Shown here: positions 24,603-32,587 of the stretch, piece after piece | How the letters are laid out: each line of letters begins with the position of its first letter | How positions within the stretch are numbered: position 1 is the first letter of the stretch | From: Streptomyces sp. SID12501 | GTDB lineage: Bacteria; Actinomycetota; Actinomycetes; Streptomycetales; Streptomycetaceae | DNA: 64,000 nt | Direction of reading: 5' to 3' | Assembly: GCF_010550245.1 (NCBI RefSeq) | Contig: NZ_JAAGLU010000025.1 | Span: 108,486-172,485, forward strand | Made by a program: the position numbers and the translations under genes | The notes under the pieces: model-generated | What the model was told of the DNA's origin: nothing | Seen by the model: only the letters and a program-made list of their open reading frames with translations | The model's database searches: none

Positions 24603-25622
24603 TCACTCCCCCACCGAAGACGCAGAAGATGCCGAAGACGCCTGGGACGGCACCGGCACCGCACGCGCGAAGCCGCCGTCCACCATCAGGTTCGCCACCG
24701 TCTCCAGCTCCGGCGGATTGCCCGCGAGCCGGGACAGGAACTGGTCGAAGTCGTCGCCGCACGGCAGCAGCAACCGCTGCACCCGGTCGGCCGGCGGCCA
24801 CGTCGGATCGACGTCCCGCGCGTCGTCGTACGCGCTGAACCACACCGAACCGAGCCGCTCACCCTTCACCTTCACGGCCAGCAGACCGCCCTGCACGAAG
24901 CCGACGCACAGGTAGTCCTTCGTCAGATGATCCCGCAGGCACTTGTTGAGGTACACGAGGTCGTTCACCGCCGCCTCGTCCCGCACCGTGAAGAACGGCT
25001 GGTCCAGCAGCAGCCCCAGCTCGGCGTCGAGCGCCGCGCCCACCGGCGCGCACCCGCCCGCCGCCTTCAGGAACGACCGGTACGCCCCCGGCAGCCGGTA
25101 GCCGAGGTCCTCCTCGACGCCCTGCACCTGCAACTCGGTCACCGCCACCGCCGACCTCGGCAGCGCGAAGTGCGCGGGCCGCGTCTCCTGCAGGGGCCGC
25201 GTCCCGCGCTTGTACTGGTCGACGGCCGACGTCGCGATCCCGCCGTGATGCCGCAGCAACGCCTTCACCTCGACCGGGACGAGCTCGAGCCGCCGCCCGC
25301 CGGGTACGTGGTGCCAGGTCCAGCCGTGCGGAGTCGCCACCGACGGAATCGTGTCCCACAGCTCGTGCCCGGACGCGGCGAGCGCCGCGTTCGCCGACAC
25401 GTAGTCCGTCAGCCGAAGCTCGTCGACGCCGAAGCCCTCGGGCGGCTCGGCGATCTCCGCCACCGCACGCGCGTAGAGCGAGAAGTCCGGATAGCCGTGT
25501 TCGTCGATCCGCACCCCTCTCGGATGCCGAGTGGCCCGTACCGGATCCGGGAAGTGCACGACCTGCCCGGCATAGGCCGCGTTCGGCGGCACGGCTCGCT
25601 GCCCGAGCCGACCTGTCGTCAT
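24603..25622 (-). CDS. WHH-type HNH/EndoVII nuclease domain fused to SMI1/KNR4 (SUKH) domain
   Basis: 339 aa. ATG at 25622. The N-terminal half has YPDFSLYARAVAEI and then GWTWHHVPGGRRLELVPVEV (100-119) and RHHGGIA (124-130). This is the Trp-His-His, LVP and H-GG arrangement of the WHH branch of HNH/endonuclease VII toxins. The second half (about 160-320), VQGVEEDLGYRLPGAYRSFL onward, is a SMI1/KNR4-type immunity fold (LPxxYRxFLKxxGG). A toxin-like nuclease and a cognate-type immunity domain in one chain is unusual if it acts as a free toxin; it may be self-inhibited or act as a nuclease-binding immunity factor. It is first gene of a two-gene unit with the SUKH-4 fusion. Confidence 0.75.
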   Translation of the reverse strand: MTTGRLGQRAVPPNAAYAGQVVHFPDPVRATRHPRGVRIDEHGYPDFSLYARAVAEIAEPPEGFGVDELRLTDYVSANAALAASGHELWDTIPSVATPHGWTWHHVPGGRRLELVPVEVKALLRHHGGIATSAVDQYKRGTRPLQETRPAHFALPRSAVAVTELQVQGVEEDLGYRLPGAYRSFLKAAGGCAPVGAALDAELGLLLDQPFFTVRDEAAVNDLVYLNKCLRDHLTKDYLCVGFVQGGLLAVKVKGERLGSVWFSAYDDARDVDPTWPPADRVQRLLLPCGDDFDQFLSRLAGNPPELETVANLMVDGGFARAVPVPSQASSASSASSVGE

Positions 25623-25682
25623 GGCGGTTGCCCCCTGCGGCGTCCTGTAAGGCCTGTACATCAGTACGACCAGTACGTCTGT

Positions 25683-25860
25683 CACATCACGTCACGACAC
25701 ATCACCCCGTCCCGCCTGTCAGCACATCAGTGCGGACAGCAACCCGGACGGTGCTGCGGATCGCGGCTGCCCGACAGCCTATGCGGTACGCCGACACCGG
25801 TCACCGGCACCGGCCACCGGCCCCCCGCTTCCGTGACCTGCCGTCACCCTGCCGTGACGG
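25683..25860. promoter_or_regulatory. Divergent promoter region between two toxin/immunity operons, with GTGAC/GTCAC sites
   Basis: This 343-base gap (25623-25965) separates the minus-strand nuclease/deaminase operon from the plus-strand YwqJ/SUKH-3 operon. CACATCAC occurs twice (25683-25690 and 25698-25705), 15 bases apart. A cluster GTGAC (25833), GTCAC (25843), GTGAC (25854) alternates orientation about every 10-11 bases, including CCGTCAC/GTGACGG as a 7-bp inverted repeat. Spacing by one helical turn suggests cooperative binding by a regulator controlling both sides. No ORF in the gap looks coding. Confidence 0.4.
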
Positions 25861-25965
25861 AGCGGCGAAGCCCGGGCGTGTCACACCGCCCCAGCTACCG
25901 CACCAGCCACGCCATTTGGCACTCTGGGTCCGCCGAGGGGATGCACGGGGGAGGCAGCGGAGGGG

Positions 25966-26571
25966 ATGACGATCATGAACGCGACACAAACGGGGACAGC
26001 GCCAGGAAGGCCGGCAGGACGGCCGACGGAAGACTCCACGGGAACACCGGGGCCAGGAACACCCGGAACACCCGGTACGGCCCACAGACCCGGCGGCGAC
26101 CCACGAGTCGGCTGGAGCGCCGACGAGACACCCCGCGTCCCCACCCTCCGCCACCGCCGCGACGGCATACTGCCGACCGTCGCCGCCGCCCTCTCCGTAC
26201 GCGGCGAGACCCTCACCGGCACCGCCGCACGCGGCGACCAGCCACCCGCCCTGCACCCACTCGTCCAGGACTTCCTGGACACCCTCGCCAGCACCCAACG
26301 CGACCGGTCCACCGGCCGCTGCGCCGAGGCACTCCTCATATCCCGGCACATCACCGTCGCCGACGAGGCCCGCAGCCGACGCGCCGCCCGCAAACCCATG
26401 ACCAACGGCGAAGCCCGCAGGACACTCAAACAAGCCAAACTCACCACCCGCCACATCCGCGAGGACGGCGACCCCCTCCACGGCGGTTTCGCCGCACCCT
26501 GCCGCTCCTGCACAGCGCTCAGCGCCCACTTCGGCGTCCGCGTAGTCGACTCGTCGGCCACCACCGACTGA
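25966..26571 (+). CDS. YwqJ-family deaminase-like protein
   Basis: 201 aa. ATG at 25966 is very close to its GGAGGGG; ATG at 25975 is an equally good alternative. After a disordered Gly/Pro/Thr N-terminus (1-60) the core reads LHPLVQDFLDTL, GRCAEALLISRHI (117-129) and FAAPCRSCTALSAHFGV (175-191). That is the CAE...PCxSC zinc-deaminase signature of the YwqJ class, associated with polymorphic toxins. The predicted reaction is hydrolytic deamination of a nucleotide or nucleic acid base. No signal peptide or pre-toxin module is attached, so it may act inside the cell. The SUKH-3 gene follows after 92 bases. Confidence 0.8.
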   Translation: MTIMNATQTGTAPGRPAGRPTEDSTGTPGPGTPGTPGTAHRPGGDPRVGWSADETPRVPTLRHRRDGILPTVAAALSVRGETLTGTAARGDQPPALHPLVQDFLDTLASTQRDRSTGRCAEALLISRHITVADEARSRRAARKPMTNGEARRTLKQAKLTTRHIREDGDPLHGGFAAPCRSCTALSAHFGVRVVDSSATTD

Positions 26572-26663
26572 CGCCCCCACCCCTCCCCCAGGCCCCACCG
26601 CACGACGGCGCCGCACCAGGCACACGCTCGCGCCGGTCCATGACCTCGACGATCGAAGGGCAG

Positions 26664-27158
26664 ATGCACACCGACCGCACCTCCACCACCCGCTTCCCCG
26701 TGGCCGTCGACGCCGCACTGCGCGCCGCCGGCTGGCAGCCCGGCCGCTGGGACATAAAACTGGCCGAGATCTGGGCCGACACCCTGCGCGGCCACATCTC
26801 CCCCGCCGGACACCGCCACGCGGTCTTCCCGGCCGCCGTGGAAGCCTGGGCGGAGTTCGGCGGCCTGCACATCGCACCCCCCGGCACCGGCCGCCAGGTC
26901 GCCCCCACCGCCCTGCACCTCGACCCCCTGCACGGCCTCCACATGGCCCGCACCCTCGCCGACCTCGGCCGCGCCCTCGACACCGAGGTCTGCCCCCTCG
27001 GCGAGGAACCCGAGACCCAGTCCCTGCTGGCCATCGACACAGAAGGCCGCGTCTACGCCCTCGACCACACCGGCGACTGGTACCTCGGCGCCGACATCGA
27101 CCAGGCCCTCGCCACACTGGTCACCGGCCTGGAACCCATACGCCTGACTGCGCCCTAG
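26664..27158 (+). CDS. SUKH-3 family immunity protein
   Basis: 164 aa. ATG at 26664 is chosen since GAAGGG lies seven bases upstream; ATG at 26640 is in frame but without a ribosome site. The family phrases are clear: FPVAVDAALRAAGWQPGR, AEIWADTL, HAVFPAAVEAWAEFGGL, LDPLHGLHMARTLADLGRAL, CPLGEEPETQSLLAID, ALDHTGDWYLGADIDQAL. SUKH proteins neutralise nucleic-acid-targeting toxins, and in this order it is the expected partner of the YwqJ-like deaminase just upstream. The stop TAG lies within a direct repeat shared with the convergent histidine kinase gene. Confidence 0.9.
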   Translation: MHTDRTSTTRFPVAVDAALRAAGWQPGRWDIKLAEIWADTLRGHISPAGHRHAVFPAAVEAWAEFGGLHIAPPGTGRQVAPTALHLDPLHGLHMARTLADLGRALDTEVCPLGEEPETQSLLAIDTEGRVYALDHTGDWYLGADIDQALATLVTGLEPIRLTAP

Positions 27159-27196
27159 GACTGCTCCAGACTGCTCCCGAACGGCCCTAGGACTGC
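27152..27196. repeat. 13-bp direct repeat carrying the stop codons of two convergent genes
   Basis: GCCCTAGGACTGC occurs at 27152-27164 and 27184-27196. The first copy includes the TAG of the SUKH-3 gene and the second, read on the minus strand, the TAG of the histidine kinase gene. Each contains the palindrome CCTAGG. Confidence 0.8.
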
Positions 27197-28539
27197 CCTA
27201 CGACGCGTTGGACCAGGCCCTGGATCGGAATGACCGCCGACACCCGAAACCCCCCGGCCTCCGTCGGCCCGGACACGAACACCCCGCCCAGCGCGGCAAC
27301 CCGCTCCTTCATCCCGAGCAGACCGTTGCCACCGGACGGAAACCGCACCGCGGAGGCCGACGACGGCTCGGGCGGCGGCTCGTTCTCCACCTGCATCGCG
27401 ACCTCGTCACCCCGATGAGCCAGCCGTACGTGCGTCTTCGCACCCGCCGCATGCTTGTGGACGTTCGTCAACGCCTCCTGCACCACCCGGTACGCGGTCT
27501 GCTCCACCACCGCGCCGTACAACCGCGCATCCCCCTCGACCGACAGCGCGACGACCATCCCGGCAGCCGCCGACTGCCCGATCAGCTCCTCCAGCTCAGC
27601 CAGACAAGGCCCGTCCCCCGCACCATCACCGCCCTGGCCCTGAGCAGCACGGGAAGCAGCCACAGCCGCGGCCACACCCACCGCCGCCAACGGCACGCCC
27701 TGCACCCGCCGTTCCAGCCCGTCCCCCGACCGCAGCACCCCGAGCATCTCCCGCAACTCGGTCAACGCCTGCCGCCCCATGTCCCCCACCAGGGCGGCAT
27801 TCCGCACCGCCTTCTCGGGGTCCTTACGCGCAATGGCCTGCAGCGCCGCGGCATGCACCACCATCAGGCTCACCCTGTGCGCCACGACGTCGTGCATCTC
27901 CCGCGCGATACGCGTCCGCTCCTCGTTCCGCGCCCACTCCGCCCGCTCCTCGGCCCGCTCGGCCAGCAGCTGCAGCTCCCGCTCCAGACTGTCGGCCCGC
28001 TCCCGGAGACTCTCCATCAGCCGCCGCCGAGCACCCACATACAGCCCGAGAAGCAACGGCGGCGCGGTGACACCCAACGACGTGGTGATGGCGACGACAG
28101 GAACCAGCCAGTCCCCGATCTTCAGACTCCCGTCCGCCAGATCCTGATGCGACCGCACGAACGTCACGATGAGCGTCCCCACCATCGCCATCCCGGCCAA
28201 CGCCCCGATGATCCGCCGGGGCAGCTCGGAGGCGGCGAGCGTGTACAGCCCGACGATGCCCATCAGATAGCCCATCTGGGCCGGCGCGACGGCGATGGAC
28301 ACCAGCACGACGGCGATCGGCCACCGCCGCCGCAACACCAGCACGGACCCGGCGACAAGCCCGAACACGATCCCCGCTGCCAAGGGGATCCCCGAGTCCC
28401 TGGCGAACCGGATCCCCTCCGCCGCGCACTCCCCGGCGGACAGCACCGCGAGACCCACGTCAAACGCCGCACTGCGCCACCGGGCCCACCACAACGGCCC
28501 GGTCAGGGCCGCGGTGTGGTCTTCCCCCGTAGTGGTCAT
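27187..28539 (-). CDS. NarL-type sensor histidine kinase (HisKA_3), orphan
   Basis: 450 aa. Six or so transmembrane helices span residues 20-175 (IPLAAGIVFGLVAGSVLVL, then LVPVVAITTSLGVTAPPLLL), followed by a coiled-coil and the dimerisation helix with phospho-acceptor His in ERTRIAREMHDVVAHRVSLM. The ATPase domain has the N-box QEALTNVHKHA and G-box NGLLGMKERVAALGG. This is the membrane class that typically signals to LuxR/NarL response regulators; none is adjacent, although two lie elsewhere in the window (42013 and 49532). An internal run of Ala/Gly/Gln (ASRAAQGQGGDGAGDG) interrupts the region between H-box and ATPase domain. Transcribed towards the SUKH-3 gene. Confidence 0.92.
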   Translation of the reverse strand: MTTTGEDHTAALTGPLWWARWRSAAFDVGLAVLSAGECAAEGIRFARDSGIPLAAGIVFGLVAGSVLVLRRRWPIAVVLVSIAVAPAQMGYLMGIVGLYTLAASELPRRIIGALAGMAMVGTLIVTFVRSHQDLADGSLKIGDWLVPVVAITTSLGVTAPPLLLGLYVGARRRLMESLRERADSLERELQLLAERAEERAEWARNEERTRIAREMHDVVAHRVSLMVVHAAALQAIARKDPEKAVRNAALVGDMGRQALTELREMLGVLRSGDGLERRVQGVPLAAVGVAAAVAASRAAQGQGGDGAGDGPCLAELEELIGQSAAAGMVVALSVEGDARLYGAVVEQTAYRVVQEALTNVHKHAAGAKTHVRLAHRGDEVAMQVENEPPPEPSSASAVRFPSGGNGLLGMKERVAALGGVFVSGPTEAGGFRVSAVIPIQGLVQRVVGQS

Positions 28540-28717
28540 GCGCCCAGCCTACGGGCGCCACCCCCCGCTTTTCCGGCGAGTTTCGACGACTGGCCTACAC
28601 CACACGGGCTGCCGTGACCACAATCGAACAGAAGCGAAACCCACCAGAATCCCTCGAACTGCTGAATCGCGCACCGTTCGACCACGGAAGCGATGATTCC
28701 GCCCGGAGGGTTTGCCC

Positions 28718-29575
28718 ATGGAACACGTATGTGGCAAGTACGCGGATTTCGAGAGGCTTCGGGAGCGGGCGGTGGAGTTGCGGCGGGAGGGCTTGAGTCT
28801 CCGGCAGATCCGTGACGAGCTCCAGGTCCACAACAAGGACGTCCTGCAGCGCCTCGTCGAGGGCGAGCCACCCCCGGAATGGACGAAGCGCCCGCGAGCG
28901 AGGGACGACCTCCGCGAGAGGGCGCGAGAACTGCGGAAGCAGGGCTGGACCTACAACCGGATCCAGGCGGAACTGGGGTGCTCGAAAAGTTCGGTCTCGC
29001 TCTGGGTGCGGGATTTGCCGCACCCAGCGCCCAAGTGCACACCGGAGGAACAGCGGGAGCGGATGAACGCGGGACTCGCTCGACTGCAAGCCTCCCGACA
29101 GCAGGAGCGTGAGGCTACGAAGCAAGCAGCAGCGACAGCCGTCGGCGGACTGTCGGATCGCGAGTTGTTCCTTACAGGTGTTGCCCTCTATTGGGCCGAG
29201 GGGACCAAGGACAAGCCACACGCCCGCCGCGAGTGTGTGGAGTTCGTCAACAGCGACCCCGGAATGATCAGCGTCTTCCTCGCCTGGCTCGACCTACTTG
29301 AGGTAAGTCGGGAACGACTGCACTGCCGCGTCATGATTCACGAGTCTGCTGACGTCGCCGCCGCCGAACACCACTGGGCCGGCCTCATCGGCATCGACCC
29401 GTCAGCCCTGGGCAGGACCATCCTCAAGAAGCACAATCCAACGACCGTGCGCAAGAACACGGGAGGCTCCTACCGAGGGTGCCTCGGCATCAGAGTGCGT
29501 CAAGGAGCAGATCTTTACCGTCGCATCGAGGGCGCCTGGTACGGCATAGTGGTGGGTGCCAATTCGGCGACCTGA
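28718..29575 (+). CDS. Helix-turn-helix protein with C-terminal nuclease-like domain, tRNA-adjacent
   Basis: 285 aa. ATG at 28718 with GGAGGG seven bases upstream. Two HTH-like repeats open the protein: LRRREG-type turn at 18-50 (GLSLRQIRDELQVHNKDVLQ) and a second at about 68-105 (GWTYNRIQAELGCSKSSVSLW), typical of resolvase/MerR-style DNA readers. The C-terminal half starts ELFLTGVALYWAEGTKDKP and includes EFVNSDPGMISVFLAWLDLL and a basic LKKHNPTTVRKN. WAEGTK followed by long helices resembles a LAGLIDADG-type fold, as in homing nucleases; this is speculative. The gene ends 27 bases before tRNA-Gln, a common integration site. The family is frequent in Streptomyces but unnamed. Confidence 0.6.
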   Translation: MEHVCGKYADFERLRERAVELRREGLSLRQIRDELQVHNKDVLQRLVEGEPPPEWTKRPRARDDLRERARELRKQGWTYNRIQAELGCSKSSVSLWVRDLPHPAPKCTPEEQRERMNAGLARLQASRQQEREATKQAAATAVGGLSDRELFLTGVALYWAEGTKDKPHARRECVEFVNSDPGMISVFLAWLDLLEVSRERLHCRVMIHESADVAAAEHHWAGLIGIDPSALGRTILKKHNPTTVRKNTGGSYRGCLGIRVRQGADLYRRIEGAWYGIVVGANSAT

Positions 29576-29602
29576 CCAAATGTCCGGTTTAGTCGATTCC
29601 AT

Positions 29603-29674
29603 TCCCCTGTGGTGTAATTGGCAGCACTGTGGCTTTTGGTGCCATATGTCCGGGTTCAAGTCCTGGCAGGGGAG
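29603..29674 (+). tRNA. tRNA-Gln (anticodon TTG)
   Basis: The 72-base cloverleaf has acceptor stem TCCCCTG (29603-29609) / CAGGGGA (29667-29673), anticodon loop TTTTGGT with TTG at 29636-29638, T-arm GGGTTCAAGTCC, and discriminator G29674. CCA is encoded at 29675-29677. Confidence 0.97.
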
Positions 29675-29687
29675 CCATACTCGGTTC

Positions 29688-29713
29688 GGGCCCTGACAGT
29701 CCAGTCAGGGCCC
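29688..29713 (+). terminator. Hairpin terminator after tRNA-Gln
   Basis: A 10-bp perfect stem GGGCCCTGAC (29688-29697) / GTCAGGGCCC (29704-29713) with a 6-base loop, followed by TTACTC. It separates the tRNA from glmU. Confidence 0.85.
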
Positions 29714-29792
29714 TTACTCATGTCCCCCGTGAAACGCCCCGGTATCCTGCGGATGTCCACCCCACCCCCTCCGCAGCCGAAGGGCACCACCC

Positions 29793-31241
29793 GTGAGCGC
29801 CAATCGCCCCGCCGCCGTCGTCGTACTCGCAGCGGGTGAGGGCACCCGTATGAGGTCGGCCACACCCAAGGTCCTGCACGAGCTCTGTGGCCGTTCCCTG
29901 GTGGGTCATGTGCTCGCCGCCGCAGGTGAGTTGGACCCCGAGAACCTGGTCGTCGTCGTGGGGCACGCCCGTGAGAAGGTCACCGCCCATCTGACGGAGG
30001 CCGGCGCCGGTATCCGTACCGCCTTCCAGGCGCAGCAGAACGGCACCGGTCACGCCGTGCGGATGGGGCTCGAGGAGCTGGGTGGGGCCGTCGACGGGAC
30101 TGTGGTGGTCGTCTGTGGCGACACCCCGCTGCTCACCGGAGCCACGCTCCACGCCCTCACCGCCACCCATTCCGGTGACGGCAACGCCGTGACCGTGCTG
30201 ACCGCCGAGGTGCCGGACGCGACCGGGTACGGGCGGATCGTGCGGGACGCGGCGTCCGGGGCCGTGACGGCGATCGTGGAGCACAAGGACGCGACCGACT
30301 CGCAGCGGGCGATCCGTGAGATCAACTCCGGTGTCTTCGCCTTCGACGGGCAGTTGCTCGCGGACGCGCTGGGGAAGGTGCGCACGAACAACAGTCAGGG
30401 CGAGGAGTACCTCACCGACGTGCTCGGGATCCTGCGGGAGGCCGGGCATCGGGTGGGAGCGTCCGTGGCCGCCGATCACCGGGAGATCGCCGGGATCAAC
30501 AACCGTGTGCAGCTGGCCGAGGCGCGTCGGATCCTGAACGAGCGGCTGCTGACCGAGGCCATGCTCGCCGGGGTGAGTGTGATCGATCCGGCCAGTACGT
30601 GGGTCGATGTGACGGTCACGTTCGAGCAGGACGCGATCGTCCACCCGAACACGCAGCTCCAGGGCGCGACGCATCTCGCGGAGGGCGCCGAGGTGGGGCC
30701 CAACTCGCGGCTGAAGGACACCCGGGTGGGCGCGGGGGCCCGGCTGGACAACACCGTGGCCGACGGTGCCGTGGTGGGGGCGCAGGCGCTCGTGGGGCCG
30801 TACGCCTACCTCCGTCCCGGAACCCGCCTCGGCGTGAAGTCGAAGATCGGTACGTACGTCGAGACCAAGAACACGTCGATCGGTGACGGGACGAAGGTGC
30901 CGCATCTGTCGTATGTCGGGGACGCGACGATCGGTGAGTACACGAACATCGGTGCCGCGAGTGTGTTCGTGAACTACGACGGGCAGGACAAGCATCACAC
31001 CGTCGTCGGGTCGCACTGCAAGACGGGTTCGGACAACATGTTTGTGGCGCCTGTCACGGTCGGGGACGGTGCTTACACCGCGGCCGGCTCGGTGATCACG
31101 AAGGACGTACCGCCCGGTTCGCTGGCCGTGGCCCGTGGCCAGCAGCGGAATATCGAGGGCTGGGTGGCTCGAAAGCGTCCGGGGAGTGCGGCGGCGAGGG
31201 CTGCCGAGGCGGCTGCCCGGGAGCCGGGCGGCGAAAGCTGA
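29793..31241 (+). CDS. glmU: Bifunctional GlmU (UDP-GlcNAc pyrophosphorylase / GlcN-1-P acetyltransferase)
   Basis: 482 aa. GlmU acetylates glucosamine-1-phosphate and transfers uridylate to give UDP-GlcNAc for peptidoglycan. The N-terminal nucleotidyltransferase has VVLAAGEGTRMRS (10-22), KVLHELCGR, QQNGTGHAVRMG and CGDTPLL. The C-terminal left-handed beta-helix contains hexapeptide repeats (VGPYAYLRPGTRLGVKSKIG, VPHLSYVGDATIGEYTNIGA) and the acetyltransferase motif. The Ala-rich tail after about 460 is typical of actinobacteria. GTG at 29793 starts MSANRPAAV, with a weak ribosome site. Transcribed with prs 119 bases downstream, which makes UMP precursors via PRPP. Confidence 0.98.
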   Translation: MSANRPAAVVVLAAGEGTRMRSATPKVLHELCGRSLVGHVLAAAGELDPENLVVVVGHAREKVTAHLTEAGAGIRTAFQAQQNGTGHAVRMGLEELGGAVDGTVVVVCGDTPLLTGATLHALTATHSGDGNAVTVLTAEVPDATGYGRIVRDAASGAVTAIVEHKDATDSQRAIREINSGVFAFDGQLLADALGKVRTNNSQGEEYLTDVLGILREAGHRVGASVAADHREIAGINNRVQLAEARRILNERLLTEAMLAGVSVIDPASTWVDVTVTFEQDAIVHPNTQLQGATHLAEGAEVGPNSRLKDTRVGAGARLDNTVADGAVVGAQALVGPYAYLRPGTRLGVKSKIGTYVETKNTSIGDGTKVPHLSYVGDATIGEYTNIGAASVFVNYDGQDKHHTVVGSHCKTGSDNMFVAPVTVGDGAYTAAGSVITKDVPPGSLAVARGQQRNIEGWVARKRPGSAAARAAEAAAREPGGES

Positions 31242-31360
31242 CCGGAAACAGTCCGGTCCGACTCGGGCTACCGTGATAGATGCACACCCGCACACCCCCA
31301 GCTGAGCAGGCCTGTCCGGGCTGATCACGGCTGGGACACCACCTCTGAGGAGACAGTGCT

Positions 31361-32344
31361 GTGACCGGGACCAAGACGACCGGCCCCAAGAAGAAGATGA
31401 TGTTCTTCTCCGGCCGCGCCCACCCCGAGCTGGCCCAGGAGGTCGCCCAGCAGTTGGGGGTCGGGGTTGTGCCGACGAAGGCCTTCGACTTCGCGAACGG
31501 CGAGATCTACGTCCGTTACGAGGAGTCGGCGCGTGGCGCGGACTGCTTTGTGATCCAGAGCCACACGGCTCCGATCAACCAGTGGATCATGGAGCAGTTG
31601 ATCATGATCGACGCGCTGAAGCGCGCTTCGGCCCGCTCCATCACCGTGATCGTGCCGTTCTACGGTTACGCGCGGCAGGACAAGAAGCACCGTGGGCGTG
31701 AACCGATCTCGGCGCGTCTGGTCGCGGACCTGATGGCGACGGCGGGCGCGGACCGCATTCTCACCGTGGATCTGCACACGGACCAGATCCAGGGCTTCTT
31801 CGACGGTCCGGTCGATCATCTCTTCGCTCTGCCGCTGCTCGCGGACTACGTGGGCACCAAGGTGGACAGGAGCAAGCTGACGGTCGTCTCGCCGGACGCG
31901 GGCCGGGTGCGGGTCGCCGACCGCTGGTGCGACCGGCTGGGTGCGCCGCTGGCGATCGTGCACAAGCGTCGCGACAAGGACGTGGCGAACCAGGTAACCG
32001 TCCACGAGGTCGTGGGTGAGGTCAAGGGTCGCGTGTGTGTTCTCGTCGACGACATGATCGACACCGGTGGCACGATCTGTGCGGCTGCGGACGCGCTGTT
32101 CGCGCACGGTGCGGAGGACGTCATCGTGACGGCGACGCACGGTGTGCTGTCGGGTCCGGCGGCGGACCGGCTGAAGAACTCGCGGGTGAGTGAGTTCATC
32201 TTCACGAACACGCTGCCGACGCCGGGTGAGCTGAGCGCCGACCTGGACAAGATCAAGGTGCTGTCGATCGCGCCGACCATCGCGAGTGCGGTGCGTGAGG
32301 TGTTCGAGGACGGTTCGGTGACGAGCCTGTTCGACGAGCAGTAG
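31361..32344 (+). CDS. prs: Ribose-phosphate pyrophosphokinase (PRPP synthetase)
   Basis: 327 aa. It makes PRPP from ribose-5-phosphate and ATP for nucleotides, histidine and tryptophan. GTG at 31361 follows GAGGAGA. Family motifs: FSGRAHPELAQEV, DFANGEIYVRYEES, VIVPFYGYARQDKKHRGREP (catalytic loop region), the PRPP-binding VCVLVDDMIDTGGTICAAA, and VLSIAPTIASAVREVF at the end. Normal length, no insertions. It lies between glmU and rplY, the standard actinobacterial order. Confidence 0.98.
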   Translation: MTGTKTTGPKKKMMFFSGRAHPELAQEVAQQLGVGVVPTKAFDFANGEIYVRYEESARGADCFVIQSHTAPINQWIMEQLIMIDALKRASARSITVIVPFYGYARQDKKHRGREPISARLVADLMATAGADRILTVDLHTDQIQGFFDGPVDHLFALPLLADYVGTKVDRSKLTVVSPDAGRVRVADRWCDRLGAPLAIVHKRRDKDVANQVTVHEVVGEVKGRVCVLVDDMIDTGGTICAAADALFAHGAEDVIVTATHGVLSGPAADRLKNSRVSEFIFTNTLPTPGELSADLDKIKVLSIAPTIASAVREVFEDGSVTSLFDEQ

Positions 32345-32427
32345 GCCAGTAGGCCCACCAGGTCTTCTGCCTGCGGGTTTGTTGCCCGCCAGATCTGCTG
32401 AATCGCTTCTGCATGATCAACTTTTCT

Positions 32428-32479
32428 ACGGCCTCCCTCGCCGAGTACTCTGTTGGAGTTGCTCGGCGAGGGAGGCCGT
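32428..32479. promoter_or_regulatory. Perfect 18-bp stem-loop between prs and rplY
   Basis: ACGGCCTCCCTCGCCGAG (32428-32445) pairs perfectly with 32462-32479 around a 16-base loop that includes TTGGAG. It sits 84 bases after the prs stop and about 110 bases before rplY. There is no T-run, so it could be a prs terminator or a leader structure controlling rplY. It is strong enough to stall polymerase or block processing. Confidence 0.6.
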
Positions 32480-32587
32480 ACCCGTGTGGTTCGCGGGCCG
32501 GTGATCCGTTATCGACGCGCTCTTCGTAGCAGGCCGTTCGTGGCCGGGTGACCTGTCCGTCTCTCACCCGTACGAGGAGTGAAAAGC

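Noticed and set aside
29588..29602. Possible promoter elements right before tRNA-Gln
   Set aside because: TTTAGTCGATT resembles a -10, but no -35 lies at suitable spacing.
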